Positions 16,997-25,182 of a stretch of 64,000 nucleotides of DNA are shown piece after piece; within the stretch, counting starts at the first letter, position 1, and each line of letters starts with the position of its first letter. The DNA lies in the NCBI RefSeq assembly GCF_000444875.1, contig NC_021985.1:310001-374000 (forward strand). The letters run 5' to 3'. The notes under the pieces were generated by a model. The model saw nothing but the letters and a program-made list of their open reading frames with translations, did no database searches and was not told the origin of the DNA. A program made the position numbers and the translations under genes. Origin of the DNA: Streptomyces collinus Tu 365. Lineage in GTDB: Bacteria; Actinomycetota; Actinomycetes; Streptomycetales; Streptomycetaceae.

Positions 16997-17752
16997 ATGT
17001 CCGCCGACTCCCACGACGGCATCGGCGCACGCCGTCCGGCCGAGGACGTTCTGAGCGCGCGCGAGCTGTACCGCTTCTACCGGGCCGGGGAGGAGGAGAC
17101 GCTTGCCCTGCGGGGGGTGTCCCTGAACGTCCGGCGCGGGGAGACCGTCGCGGTCGTCGGGCCGTCCGGGTCGGGCAAGTCGACCCTGCTGTCCTGCCTG
17201 GCCGGGCTGGACGAGCCCTCGGGCGGCGAGGTCCGCGTGAACGGCGTCCGGATCAGTCACCGGCCGGAGACCGAGCGAGCCCGGTTGCGGGCCCGGCACA
17301 TCGGCGTGCTGCTGCAGACCCGCAACCTGTTGCCGCATCTGAGCGTGCGCGACAACATCCTCCTGGCCCAGCGCGCGGCAGGGCGCCGCTCCGCCGTCTC
17401 CTGGCGGGAGCTTGTGGGGCAGGTCGGGCTCGCCGAGCGGGCGCACGCCCTGCCCCGGCAGCTGTCCGGGGGCGAGGTGGCGCGGGCCGGGCTCGCCGTC
17501 GCGCTGGCCAACGCGCCCGAGGTGCTGCTCGCGGACGAGCCGACCGGTGAGCTGGACGGCGGCACCGAGCAGTTGGTTCTCACGATGCTGCGGGATCGGG
17601 CGGCTGACGGCTGCGCGGTGCTGATCGTCACGCACAGCGCCGAAGCGGTGCGGATCGCCGACCGGGTGATCACGCTGACGGACGGAAGAGCCGGCAGCAC
17701 CTCCACGGCGGATCACCGTTCGCGACAGGAGGAGCGGCATGCCCGCGGATGA
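16997..17752 (+). CDS. ABC transporter ATP-binding protein (MacB/LolD type), first copy
   Basis: A 251-aa ATPase with Walker A GPSGSGKST, Q-loop LLQTRN, signature LSGGEVARA, Walker B VLLADEPTG and H-loop ITHSAE (here VTHSAE). This is the type that pairs with FtsX-like permeases (LolD/MacB subfamily), usually moving lipids, peptides or lipoproteins or sensing antibiotics. GTG 16988 would overlap the preceding TGA (GTGA) and is an alternative start to ATG 16997. Its 3' end overlaps the second ATPase by 14 bases. Two different ATPases for one permease suggests a heterodimeric nucleotide-binding pair. Confidence 0.88.
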   Translation: MSADSHDGIGARRPAEDVLSARELYRFYRAGEEETLALRGVSLNVRRGETVAVVGPSGSGKSTLLSCLAGLDEPSGGEVRVNGVRISHRPETERARLRARHIGVLLQTRNLLPHLSVRDNILLAQRAAGRRSAVSWRELVGQVGLAERAHALPRQLSGGEVARAGLAVALANAPEVLLADEPTGELDGGTEQLVLTMLRDRAADGCAVLIVTHSAEAVRIADRVITLTDGRAGSTSTADHRSRQEERHARG

Positions 17753-18401
17753 GACGCTCGTGGCCTGCCAGGACGCGGCCCTCACCTTCGGTCGGGGCGC
17801 GCAGGCCGTGGTGGCCGTGCACGGGGCGAACCTGGTGATCACGACCGGCGAGAGGCTCGCCGTCGTCGGCCCCTCGGGGTCGGGCAAGAGTTCGCTGCTG
17901 CATCTGCTGGCCGGGCTCGAACAGCCCACCAGCGGGAAGGTGATCCGGTCCGCGTCGCTGGGGACGTTCGGCATCGGCCTGGTCTTCCAGGGCGACAGCC
18001 TCATCCCCGCCCTGAACGTGCTGGAGAACGCCGCCCTGCCCCTCGTCCTGGCCGGCCGGACCGAGACCGCGGCCCAGGAGGCCGCCCGCGCGGCACTGGA
18101 TCTGGTGGGGGCCGCCGACCTCGCCGAGCGGCTGCCCGAGGAGATCTCCGGCGGACAGGCCCAGCGTGCGGCTGCCGCCCGCGTCCTGGCCCAGGCTCCG
18201 CGACTGATTCTCGCCGACGAGCCCACCGGACGCCTCGACCACGCCACCGGCACACGCGTCCTGGACGCCCTGCTGACGGCGGCCGACCGTACGGGCGCTG
18301 CGCTCGTGGTCACCACCCATGACCCGGCCGTCGCCGCCCGGCTCACCGTCCGGCGCAGCATGCGCGACGGCCGTCTGCTCGCACCCGAGGAGATCTCATG
18401 A
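17739..18401 (+). CDS. ABC transporter ATP-binding protein, second copy
   Basis: A 220-aa ATPase with Walker A GPSGSGKSS, Q-loop LVFQGD, signature ISGGQAQRA, Walker B LILADEPTG and H-loop VTTHDP. The start ATG lies after AGGAGGAGC. It overlaps the upstream ATPase by 14 bases and its TGA overlaps the permease ATG (ATGA), indicating translational coupling. It is more compact than the first ATPase and diverged from it, so the two are unlikely to be a recent duplication. Confidence 0.88.
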   Translation: MPADETLVACQDAALTFGRGAQAVVAVHGANLVITTGERLAVVGPSGSGKSSLLHLLAGLEQPTSGKVIRSASLGTFGIGLVFQGDSLIPALNVLENAALPLVLAGRTETAAQEAARAALDLVGAADLAERLPEEISGGQAQRAAAARVLAQAPRLILADEPTGRLDHATGTRVLDALLTAADRTGAALVVTTHDPAVAARLTVRRSMRDGRLLAPEEIS

Positions 18402-21046
18402 TCACCGCATGGGCGCGCGGACTGACCCGGCACCGGGCAGGACGGCTGCTGGCCGCACTGGCCGGGATCGCCCTCGCGGTCGCGCTCATCGCCGCCCTCG
18501 GCTCCTTCCTCACCGCGTCGAAAGCGACCATGACCCAGCGCGCGGTGCGCTCCGTCGCCGTCGACTGGCAGGTCCAGGTCCAGCCGGGCGCCGATACGAA
18601 CCCCGTGCTGTCACTCATCCGCAAGAGCCCCGGGACCCGCGCCGCCCTGCCGGTCGGCTTCGCCCACACCTCCGGCTTCACCGCCCAGGTCCAGGGCAGC
18701 ACCCAGACCACCGGCCCCGGGATGGCGCTCGGTCTGCCCGACGGCTACCGCGGCCGGTTCCCCGGCGAGATCCGTCCCCTCTCCGGCTCCTCCGACGGTG
18801 TGCTGCTGGCCCAGCAGACCGCGTCCAACCTGCACGCCGCCCCCGGCGACACGATCGGCGTCCGCCTGCCCGGCGTCGGCGTGCGCCAGGTGAAGGTCGA
18901 CGGCGTGATCGACCTGCCCCAGGCCGACTCGCTCTTCCAGACCGTCGGCGCCCCCAGCCAGTCCCAGCCGACCGCACCCCCCGACAACGTCGTCCTGCTG
19001 CCCGCGGCACAGTTCGCCTCGCTGACCCGGGGCGCCACCGGCGTCACCACCCAGATCCACGTCGCCCGCGACGACAGCGGGCTGCCCTCCGATCCGGCCG
19101 CCGCGTTCACCACGGTCACGGGTGCCGCGCACAACCTCGAAGCCCGCTCATCCGGGGCCGCGCTCGTCGGCAACAACGTCGGCGCCGCCCTGGACTCCGC
19201 CCGCCAGGACGCCCTCTACGCGCAGATCCTCTTCCTCTTCCTCGGCGTCCCCGGCGCCGTCCTGGCCGCCGCGCTGACTGCTGCGGTCGCCGCCGCTGGG
19301 GGCGAGCGGCGCCGCCAGGAGCAGGGACTGCTGCGGCTGCGCGGCCTTCGCCCCCGCCAGATCACCGCCCTCGCCGTCCTGGAGGCGGCACTGATAGCCG
19401 TGGTCGGCGGCCTGGCGGGCGTCGCTCTCGCCGCGCTGACCGGCCGCCTCGCCTTCGGTACCGTGTCGTTCGGGAGCGGGGGCACCTGGGCCCTGTGGTA
19501 CGCCATCGCTTTCGTTCTCGGTGCCGCCGTCGCCGCCGGCGCCGTCCTCGTGCCCGCCCTGCGCGACCTGCGCACGCTCACCGTGTCCGACACCCGCAAG
19601 GAGGGGGGCGCCCGCAGCACCCGCAACCCGTGGTGGATGCGGTACGGCCTGGACTTCCTGCTGCTGATCGGCTCCTGGCTCGTCTTCCGAGCCTCGTCCG
19701 GAAACCAGTACGCCCTCGTCCTGGCCCCCGAAGGCGTCCCCAGCATCTCGGTGTCGTACTGGGCCTTCCTCGGCCCGGCCCTGCTGTGGATCGGCTCCGC
19801 CCTGCTGTTGTGGCGCCTGACCCTTCTGGCCCTCACCCACGGTCGGCCCCTCCTGGCCCGGCTGGCGCGCCCTCTGACCGCCTCACTCGCCGGGACCACG
19901 GCCGCCGTGCTCTCCCGGCGTCGGCGTCCCCTCGCCCGCTCGGTGGTCCTCCTCGCCCTTGCCGTGTCCTTCGCCGTGTCGACCGCCGTCTTCAACTCCA
20001 CCTACAAGCAGCAGGCCGAGGTCGACGCCCGGCTGACCAACGGCGCCGACGTCACCGTCGTCCAACCCCCCGGCGCACACACCCCGCCCAGCGCCGCAAG
20101 CACCCTGAAAATCGCCGGCGTGCGGCACGTCGAGCCGCTCCAGCACCGCTTCGCCTATGTCGGCTCCGACCTGCAGGACCTCTACGGTGTCCGCCCGGAC
20201 ACCATCGCCCGGGCCACCTCCCTGCAGAACGCCTACTTCTCCGGCGGCACCGCGGCCCAGCTGATGCACCAGCTCGCCCAGCGGCCCGACAACCTGCTGG
20301 TCAGCGCGGAGACGGTCAACGACTTCCAGCTCCTCCCGGGCGACACGGTCAACCTGCGCATCCAGGACGCCCGCACCCACGCCCTGCGCCCCGTCCCGTT
20401 CCACTACGCCGGCATCGTCAAGGAGTTTCCCACCGCCCCCAAGGACAGCTTCTTCGTCGCCAACGCCACCTACATCGCCAAGACCACCGGCAGCGACGCC
20501 GTCGGCGCCTTCCTCCTCGACACCGGCGCGACCCACCAACGGCAGATCGCCGCCCGACTGCGCCACCAGCTCGGCACCGCCGCCACCGTCACGGACCTCA
20601 CCCAGACCCGCGGCACCGTCGGAACCAGCCTCACCTCCGTCGACCTGGCCGGCCTGACCCGCATCGAACTCGCCTTCGCCGTCCTGCTGGCCGCCGGAGC
20701 CGGAGGACTCGTCCTCGCCCTCGGCCTCGCCGAACGCCGCCGCACCTTCGCCATCGCCTCCGTTCTCGGTGCGAAGAAGCATCAGCTGCGCGGCATGGTC
20801 CTCACCGAAGCCCTCCTGCTGATCATCGGCGGGCTGGCCGGGGGCGCCCTCATCGGCTGGGCCCTGTCCGACATGCTGGTCAAGGTACTGACCGGCGTCT
20901 TCGACCCACCCCCCTCGGCTCTTGCGGTCCCCGGCTCCTACCTGGCGCTCACCGCGCTCGCCGCGCTGCTGGCCGTGCTGGCCGCAGCCCTGAACGGCAT
21001 CCGGCGGGCCAAGCGCCCCGCGGTCGAGGAGCTGCGAGACCTGTGA
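18398..21046 (+). CDS. FtsX-like ABC transporter permease
   Basis: An 882-aa membrane protein with the repeated MacB/FtsX architecture: an N-terminal helix, a large extracytoplasmic domain (about residues 45-270), a cluster of helices, a second half with its own leading helix (about 520) and extracytoplasmic domain, and a final cluster of helices near 740-870. About ten membrane segments are visible. It is coupled to both ATPases by ATGA/overlap junctions. It probably couples ATP hydrolysis to mechanical extraction or export of hydrophobic substrates from the outer membrane leaflet. The C-terminal GTGA junction leads into the response regulator. Confidence 0.88.
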   Translation: MITAWARGLTRHRAGRLLAALAGIALAVALIAALGSFLTASKATMTQRAVRSVAVDWQVQVQPGADTNPVLSLIRKSPGTRAALPVGFAHTSGFTAQVQGSTQTTGPGMALGLPDGYRGRFPGEIRPLSGSSDGVLLAQQTASNLHAAPGDTIGVRLPGVGVRQVKVDGVIDLPQADSLFQTVGAPSQSQPTAPPDNVVLLPAAQFASLTRGATGVTTQIHVARDDSGLPSDPAAAFTTVTGAAHNLEARSSGAALVGNNVGAALDSARQDALYAQILFLFLGVPGAVLAAALTAAVAAAGGERRRQEQGLLRLRGLRPRQITALAVLEAALIAVVGGLAGVALAALTGRLAFGTVSFGSGGTWALWYAIAFVLGAAVAAGAVLVPALRDLRTLTVSDTRKEGGARSTRNPWWMRYGLDFLLLIGSWLVFRASSGNQYALVLAPEGVPSISVSYWAFLGPALLWIGSALLLWRLTLLALTHGRPLLARLARPLTASLAGTTAAVLSRRRRPLARSVVLLALAVSFAVSTAVFNSTYKQQAEVDARLTNGADVTVVQPPGAHTPPSAASTLKIAGVRHVEPLQHRFAYVGSDLQDLYGVRPDTIARATSLQNAYFSGGTAAQLMHQLAQRPDNLLVSAETVNDFQLLPGDTVNLRIQDARTHALRPVPFHYAGIVKEFPTAPKDSFFVANATYIAKTTGSDAVGAFLLDTGATHQRQIAARLRHQLGTAATVTDLTQTRGTVGTSLTSVDLAGLTRIELAFAVLLAAGAGGLVLALGLAERRRTFAIASVLGAKKHQLRGMVLTEALLLIIGGLAGGALIGWALSDMLVKVLTGVFDPPPSALAVPGSYLALTALAALLAVLAAALNGIRRAKRPAVEELRDL

Positions 21047-21102
21047 CCGCACCACGGCCGCCGGCCAAGCGGGCCACGACGCACGCTCCTACGCTGTCGG
21101 GC

Positions 21103-21828
21103 ATGCGCCCACCCGCCCTGCCGGACCACGACCGCCCCCGCGTCCTCGTCGTCGAGGACGACGACACCATCGGCCGCCACCTGGAAACCGGCCTGCGCAG
21201 CAACGGCTACGCATCCCACTGGAGTCGCACCGGCGAGGGTGCCCTCGCCGAAACCGCCCGCACGCCCTACGACGCCCTGCTCCTGGACCTCGGCCTGCCC
21301 GACGCGGACGGCATCGACATCGCCCGCACGCTGCGCGCCCGCCTCCCCGACCTGTTGATCATCATCCTCACCGCACGCACCGACGACATCGACGTGATCG
21401 CCGGCCTGGACGCCGGAGCCGACGACTACCTCGTCAAACCGTTCAGCCTGACCGTCCTGCTCGCCCGCCTCCGCGCCCACCTGCGCCGCCGCACCCCGAC
21501 CACGACCGCGATCCCGCTCCGGCTCGGCGACCTCGTCGTCGACACCGTGGCCCGCCGCTGCACCCTGCACGGCGCGGACGTCCCCCTGCGCCCGAAGGAG
21601 TTCGAACTGCTCGCCCTTCTCGGGCGCCACGCGGGACAAGCCGTCTCCCGTGAGACGCTGATGGCCGAGGTCTGGGACGAGAACTGGTTCGGCTCCACCA
21701 AAACCCTCGACGTCACCATGGCCGGCCTGCGCCGTCGCCTCGCCGAAGCCACCCAAACGGCTTCCCGCCCGGCCCGGTTGCCCCGCATCACCACGCTCAG
21801 GGGACACGGCTACCGCCTGGAGTGCTGA
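21103..21828 (+). CDS. OmpR-family response regulator
   Basis: A 241-aa regulator with a receiver domain (VLVVEDDDTIG acidic pocket, phospho-acceptor Asp in LLLDLGLPD, switch Thr in ILTART, Lys in YLVKPF) and a C-terminal winged helix (LRPKEFELLALL, VWDENWFGSTKTLDVTM, RGHGYRL). GTG 21043, overlapping the permease stop, is an in-frame alternative that would add 20 poorly conserved residues. A TACGCT element sits at leaderless distance from ATG 21103. It likely pairs with the histidine kinase divergent from this operon and controls the ABC genes. Confidence 0.88.
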   Translation: MRPPALPDHDRPRVLVVEDDDTIGRHLETGLRSNGYASHWSRTGEGALAETARTPYDALLLDLGLPDADGIDIARTLRARLPDLLIIILTARTDDIDVIAGLDAGADDYLVKPFSLTVLLARLRAHLRRRTPTTTAIPLRLGDLVVDTVARRCTLHGADVPLRPKEFELLALLGRHAGQAVSRETLMAEVWDENWFGSTKTLDVTMAGLRRRLAEATQTASRPARLPRITTLRGHGYRLEC

Positions 21829-21872
21829 CACACCCAGCCCACGGCGCCGCGCCGGCCTGTCGAGCGGCCCGG

Positions 21873-22077
21873 CCGATTTGCGAAGTCGGCGACTCGTTGG
21901 CGGTCCTCGCCCAGCACCATGTTGGCGAGCTCGATGTCCCGGTGGATCACTCCGCGTTGATGCGGTGCGGCCAGATTGGCTGTTCACGCTGCTGCCGGTC
22001 CTCAAGAGGGCTCCGGGCAGGGTGGCTTCGTCCGCTGCGAGATCGCGAAGGTTCACGACTCGATGCGCGTGAGCCAC
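21873..22077 (-). pseudogene. Composite relic: Ser/Thr kinase catalytic loop and possible phosphatase start
   Basis: On the minus strand, 21965-21873 translates to GVIHRDIELANMVLGED followed by RVADFANR. This is the HRDxKxxN catalytic loop and DFG region of a Hanks kinase with the key Lys and Asn positions drifted. Just upstream in another frame (22077-21988) lies HRVVNLRDLAADEATLPGAL, which loosely resembles the opening of Tyr-phosphatase-type proteins. Neither is intact. Confidence 0.45.
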
Positions 22078-22104
22078 GGGCGACCGGCCGCGTGACGGCC
22101 GTCA

Positions 22105-22134
22105 TTGACAGACGGAATCCGTACAGGTTGTCAT
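22105..22134 (+). promoter_or_regulatory. Promoter with internal palindrome for the LAL regulator gene
   Basis: TTGACA (22105-22110) and TGTCAT (22129-22134) are spaced by 18 bases. The spacer contains the palindrome ACGGA-A-TCCGT (22112-22122), placed where a repressor would block polymerase. The predicted start point is about 22141, 20 bases before the GTG. Confidence 0.55.
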
Positions 22135-22160
22135 GAACACATGATCCAACCTCCACTGCC

Positions 22161-25061
22161 GTGGGAGCACGGTCGCTGACCGGGCGCCACGAGCTGCTCG
22201 ACACCGCCCGGGCCGAACTGACGGCCCGTCCCGGAGTGCTCTTCCACGGCCCCCCGGGGATCGGCAAGTCCACGCTCGTGGCGGCCCTCATGGCGTCCCT
22301 GACCACGGATGCCCCGTCGGCGGTCACCGTGCTGCACTGCTCCCCGGCCGAGGAGGACGCCCGGCTCCCGTTCGTCGGCCTCGTCGACCTGTTCGCGCCG
22401 GTACCGGAGAGCTGCCTCGAACCCCTCGCGCCCGAGCCCCGGGCAGCACTGAGGGCGGCCCTGCTGCACGGCCCGGAACCCGCGGACGGACGCGGCCGTC
22501 TCGCGGTACGCCTCGCTGTCCTGGAGGTGCTGCGCGCGCTGGCCGCCACCGGCCCCGTCGTGCTGGTCGTCGACGGTCTGCAGTGGCTCGACGCACCCAC
22601 CGCCGAGGTACTCGCCTTCGCCGTACGCCGCTTGGGCGGCCTCGACATACGCGTGGTGGCCGCCGAGCGCGTGGCGGACGGTGAACAGCCCGACCGGCTG
22701 CGCTGCTGCCCGCCGGGCACCACCGAACTTCCGGTGCATGCGCTGACGGACGACGAGGTCGCCCATCTGGTGCGCACCGGCGTCGGCACCGACCTGCCCC
22801 CGGGAGTGCTGCGGTCCGTCCAGGACACGGCCGCCGGAAACCCCCTGTACGCCCTGGAGCTGGGGCGGGCCGCGGCTCTGCGCGGCCCGGCACCCCTGCC
22901 CTCGGGCCCGACACCGCCCGTGCCCCGAAGACTGCGCACCCTGGTCCTGGACCAGGTGCGCACACTGCCCGCGCCGGCCCGGCGCACCCTCCTGGTCACG
23001 AGCGCCGCCGCCCGCCCCGACCTCGCCCTGCTGCACGCCGCCGGACTCCCCGATCCCGCCACGGATCTGGCCGATGCCGAACGCCTCGGCATCACAACGA
23101 CCGACGCCCGCGGAACCATACGCTTCCGGCATCCGCTGCTCCGTGCCGCCGTCTATGCCGACGCCCCGGAACCCGGCCGCCGGCAGGCGCACGCGCTGCT
23201 GGCCCACGCGCTCACCGAGCCCGTCGAGCAGGCCCGCCATCTCGCCCACGCCCGTCCGCACCAGGACGAGGACACCGCCCGCACCCTGATGTCCGCGGCG
23301 GAGTACGCCCGCCGCGACGGCGCGCTCGGTGCCGCCCGCGAGCTGGCCTTGCTCGCCGCCCGCCGCACCCCCGGCGACCGGCCCGCGGACCGGGCCGACC
23401 GGCTGCTGGCCGCGGCGGAGTACGCGTGCGACGCCGGGCAGCTGGAGGAGGCGGGTGAGGCCGCCGAGACGGTACTCGCCGAGTCGCGCTCGGCTCGCCG
23501 GCGGGTACGGGCCCGGCTGATCCTGCTGCGCAACGCCGGGCAGGCACTGGAGGGTGCCCAAGCCCTGATCGAGGAGGGCCTCCGGGACGCCCACGGCGAT
23601 CCGGAGGCCGAAGCATGGCTCCACCACTGGGCGGCCGTACGCGGGCTGCTCTGCGGGGAGTTGGCGGAGGCCGGCGGCCACGCACGGCACGCCGCCCGGC
23701 AGGCGGCCGTGGCGGGCGACACGGAGACCCGGATCGGGGCGCTCGCCACCCTCGCCCGGGTGCGGTCCCTGGCCGGCGAAGCGGTCGCGGCGGACGCCAC
23801 GCTGGAGGAGGCGCTCGCCCTGGCCGGTGGCGTCGACGGCGGTCCGCAGAGCTGGCGGCTGGTCCGGATGCGGGCGATTTTGGCCCTCGACTCCGACAGG
23901 GTGCCCGAGGCACACGAGCAGGTGACCGAACTCCTGCCCACGGTCGAGGAGTTCGCCGGCGTCGAGGAGGTCATGGCGACCCTGGTGTCGCTGACCCGGA
24001 TCCAGGTGCGGGCCGGACAGTGCCCCGAGGCGCTGCGGACCGCGGCACGCTGCGCACAGACCATGGCCCGAACGGCCCCGGCCCTGTACGCGTCCGCACT
24101 GGCGGCCGTCGCGGGCGGCACCGCGGAGGACGCCCGGCGGCTGGCCGAACAGGCGGTACGGGCCTCGGAGGCCGACGGCGACCGGCTGTTCCTGCTGCGC
24201 TCGCTGGCCGTGCTCGGACAGGCCGAACTGCTCACCGGCGACCCCCAGGGAGCGGCGTCCGCGGTCGAGGCGTTGCAGCGCGTCAGGGAACTCGGGGCGG
24301 CCATGTGCGCCGCCGACCCGCCCCTGCTGCACTGGTACGGCGACCTGGCCGAAGCCCTCGTCCTCCTGGGCGAGACGGAACAGGGCGGGGCCGTCGTCCG
24401 CGAGGCCCGCGCCCGTGTGTCCGGCGATACGCCCGGCAGCGTGCTGGCGGCTCTGGAGCGGGCGGAGGGACTCCGCGAGGCGGGGATCGGCCGGGCGAGA
24501 GAGGGGGCGGCGCGGCTGTGTGCCGCCCTTGACCGGCTGCGCCCGCTCCCCCTGCCCCTGGAGGTGGTACGCACCCTGATCGCGCTCGGTGCGGTCGAGC
24601 GCCGTGCGCGCCGCAGGAGCGCGGCGCGCACGGCCCTCACCGAGGCGCTGGAGACCGCCACACGGATCGGCGCCGCTCCGCTGGCGGCCCGGGCCAGGGA
24701 GGAGCTGGCCCGGCTGGACGCCGGGGACCGCGGCGGTGAGGCGGGCGGGGGCACGCCCGAACTCACGCCCACGGAGGCCAGGATCGCCGAGCTGGTCGGG
24801 GGCGGGGCCACCAACCGGGAAGTCGCGGCGGAGCTGTTCATCAGCGTCAAGACGGTGGAGGGGACCCTGTCGCGGGTCTACCGCAAGATCGGAGTGCGTT
24901 CGCGTACCGCGCTCGCCCATGCGATGGCGGTCGCCGTCATCGCCTCCGGGGCGGCCGTCGACTCCGTTGACGATGGTCAAGCGGGCTCCTTGGACGCGGC
25001 TGTGACGATCAGTCAACCCAGCCGTTCCCAGGCTCGTCGCGCTCTCGACACACGGCGTTGA
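22161..25061 (+). CDS. Large LuxR-family transcriptional regulator (LAL type)
   Basis: A 966-aa regulator with an N-terminal P-loop ATPase (Walker A GPPGIGKST at about residue 30, Walker B-like VLVVDGLQWLD), a long helical TPR-like middle, and a C-terminal LuxR helix-turn-helix (LTPTEARIAELVGGGATNREVA...KTVEGTLSRVYRKIGVRSR). LAL proteins often act as pathway-specific activators in antibiotic clusters or of sugar catabolism, with an ATP-dependent switch. This one is not adjacent to a cluster in the window; the NRPS genes lie 26 kb away. GTG 22161 has no clear ribosome site but follows a well-formed promoter. A tail of about 30 residues follows the HTH. Confidence 0.9.
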   Translation: MGARSLTGRHELLDTARAELTARPGVLFHGPPGIGKSTLVAALMASLTTDAPSAVTVLHCSPAEEDARLPFVGLVDLFAPVPESCLEPLAPEPRAALRAALLHGPEPADGRGRLAVRLAVLEVLRALAATGPVVLVVDGLQWLDAPTAEVLAFAVRRLGGLDIRVVAAERVADGEQPDRLRCCPPGTTELPVHALTDDEVAHLVRTGVGTDLPPGVLRSVQDTAAGNPLYALELGRAAALRGPAPLPSGPTPPVPRRLRTLVLDQVRTLPAPARRTLLVTSAAARPDLALLHAAGLPDPATDLADAERLGITTTDARGTIRFRHPLLRAAVYADAPEPGRRQAHALLAHALTEPVEQARHLAHARPHQDEDTARTLMSAAEYARRDGALGAARELALLAARRTPGDRPADRADRLLAAAEYACDAGQLEEAGEAAETVLAESRSARRRVRARLILLRNAGQALEGAQALIEEGLRDAHGDPEAEAWLHHWAAVRGLLCGELAEAGGHARHAARQAAVAGDTETRIGALATLARVRSLAGEAVAADATLEEALALAGGVDGGPQSWRLVRMRAILALDSDRVPEAHEQVTELLPTVEEFAGVEEVMATLVSLTRIQVRAGQCPEALRTAARCAQTMARTAPALYASALAAVAGGTAEDARRLAEQAVRASEADGDRLFLLRSLAVLGQAELLTGDPQGAASAVEALQRVRELGAAMCAADPPLLHWYGDLAEALVLLGETEQGGAVVREARARVSGDTPGSVLAALERAEGLREAGIGRAREGAARLCAALDRLRPLPLPLEVVRTLIALGAVERRARRRSAARTALTEALETATRIGAAPLAARAREELARLDAGDRGGEAGGGTPELTPTEARIAELVGGGATNREVAAELFISVKTVEGTLSRVYRKIGVRSRTALAHAMAVAVIASGAAVDSVDDGQAGSLDAAVTISQPSRSQARRALDTRR

Positions 25062-25084
25062 CGTGTCATCGGCCGTTAACACGT
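25061..25084. promoter_or_regulatory. Inverted repeat upstream of the S53 protease gene
   Basis: ACGTGT (25061-25066) and ACACGT (25079-25084) are perfect arms separated by 12 bases. A second small hairpin, CCCCC-GCTTAT-GGGGG, follows at 25097-25112. Both lie in the 121-base gap before the protease and could be operators; the regulator is unknown. Confidence 0.35.
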
Positions 25085-25182
25085 AACGCAAGGGTTCCCC
25101 CGCTTATGGGGGTGGGGGCGGTCTTCCTACGGTGAAGTCGTTCCGCTTCCGGAACAACTCCCCCACTCCCCGGAGGACTTCG

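Noticed and set aside
18319..21102. Plus-strand frame continuous from the permease region into the response regulator
   Set aside because: Only the last 242 codons encode the regulator. The preceding Arg/Pro-rich part is the out-of-frame shadow of the FtsX permease gene, so there is no fusion protein.
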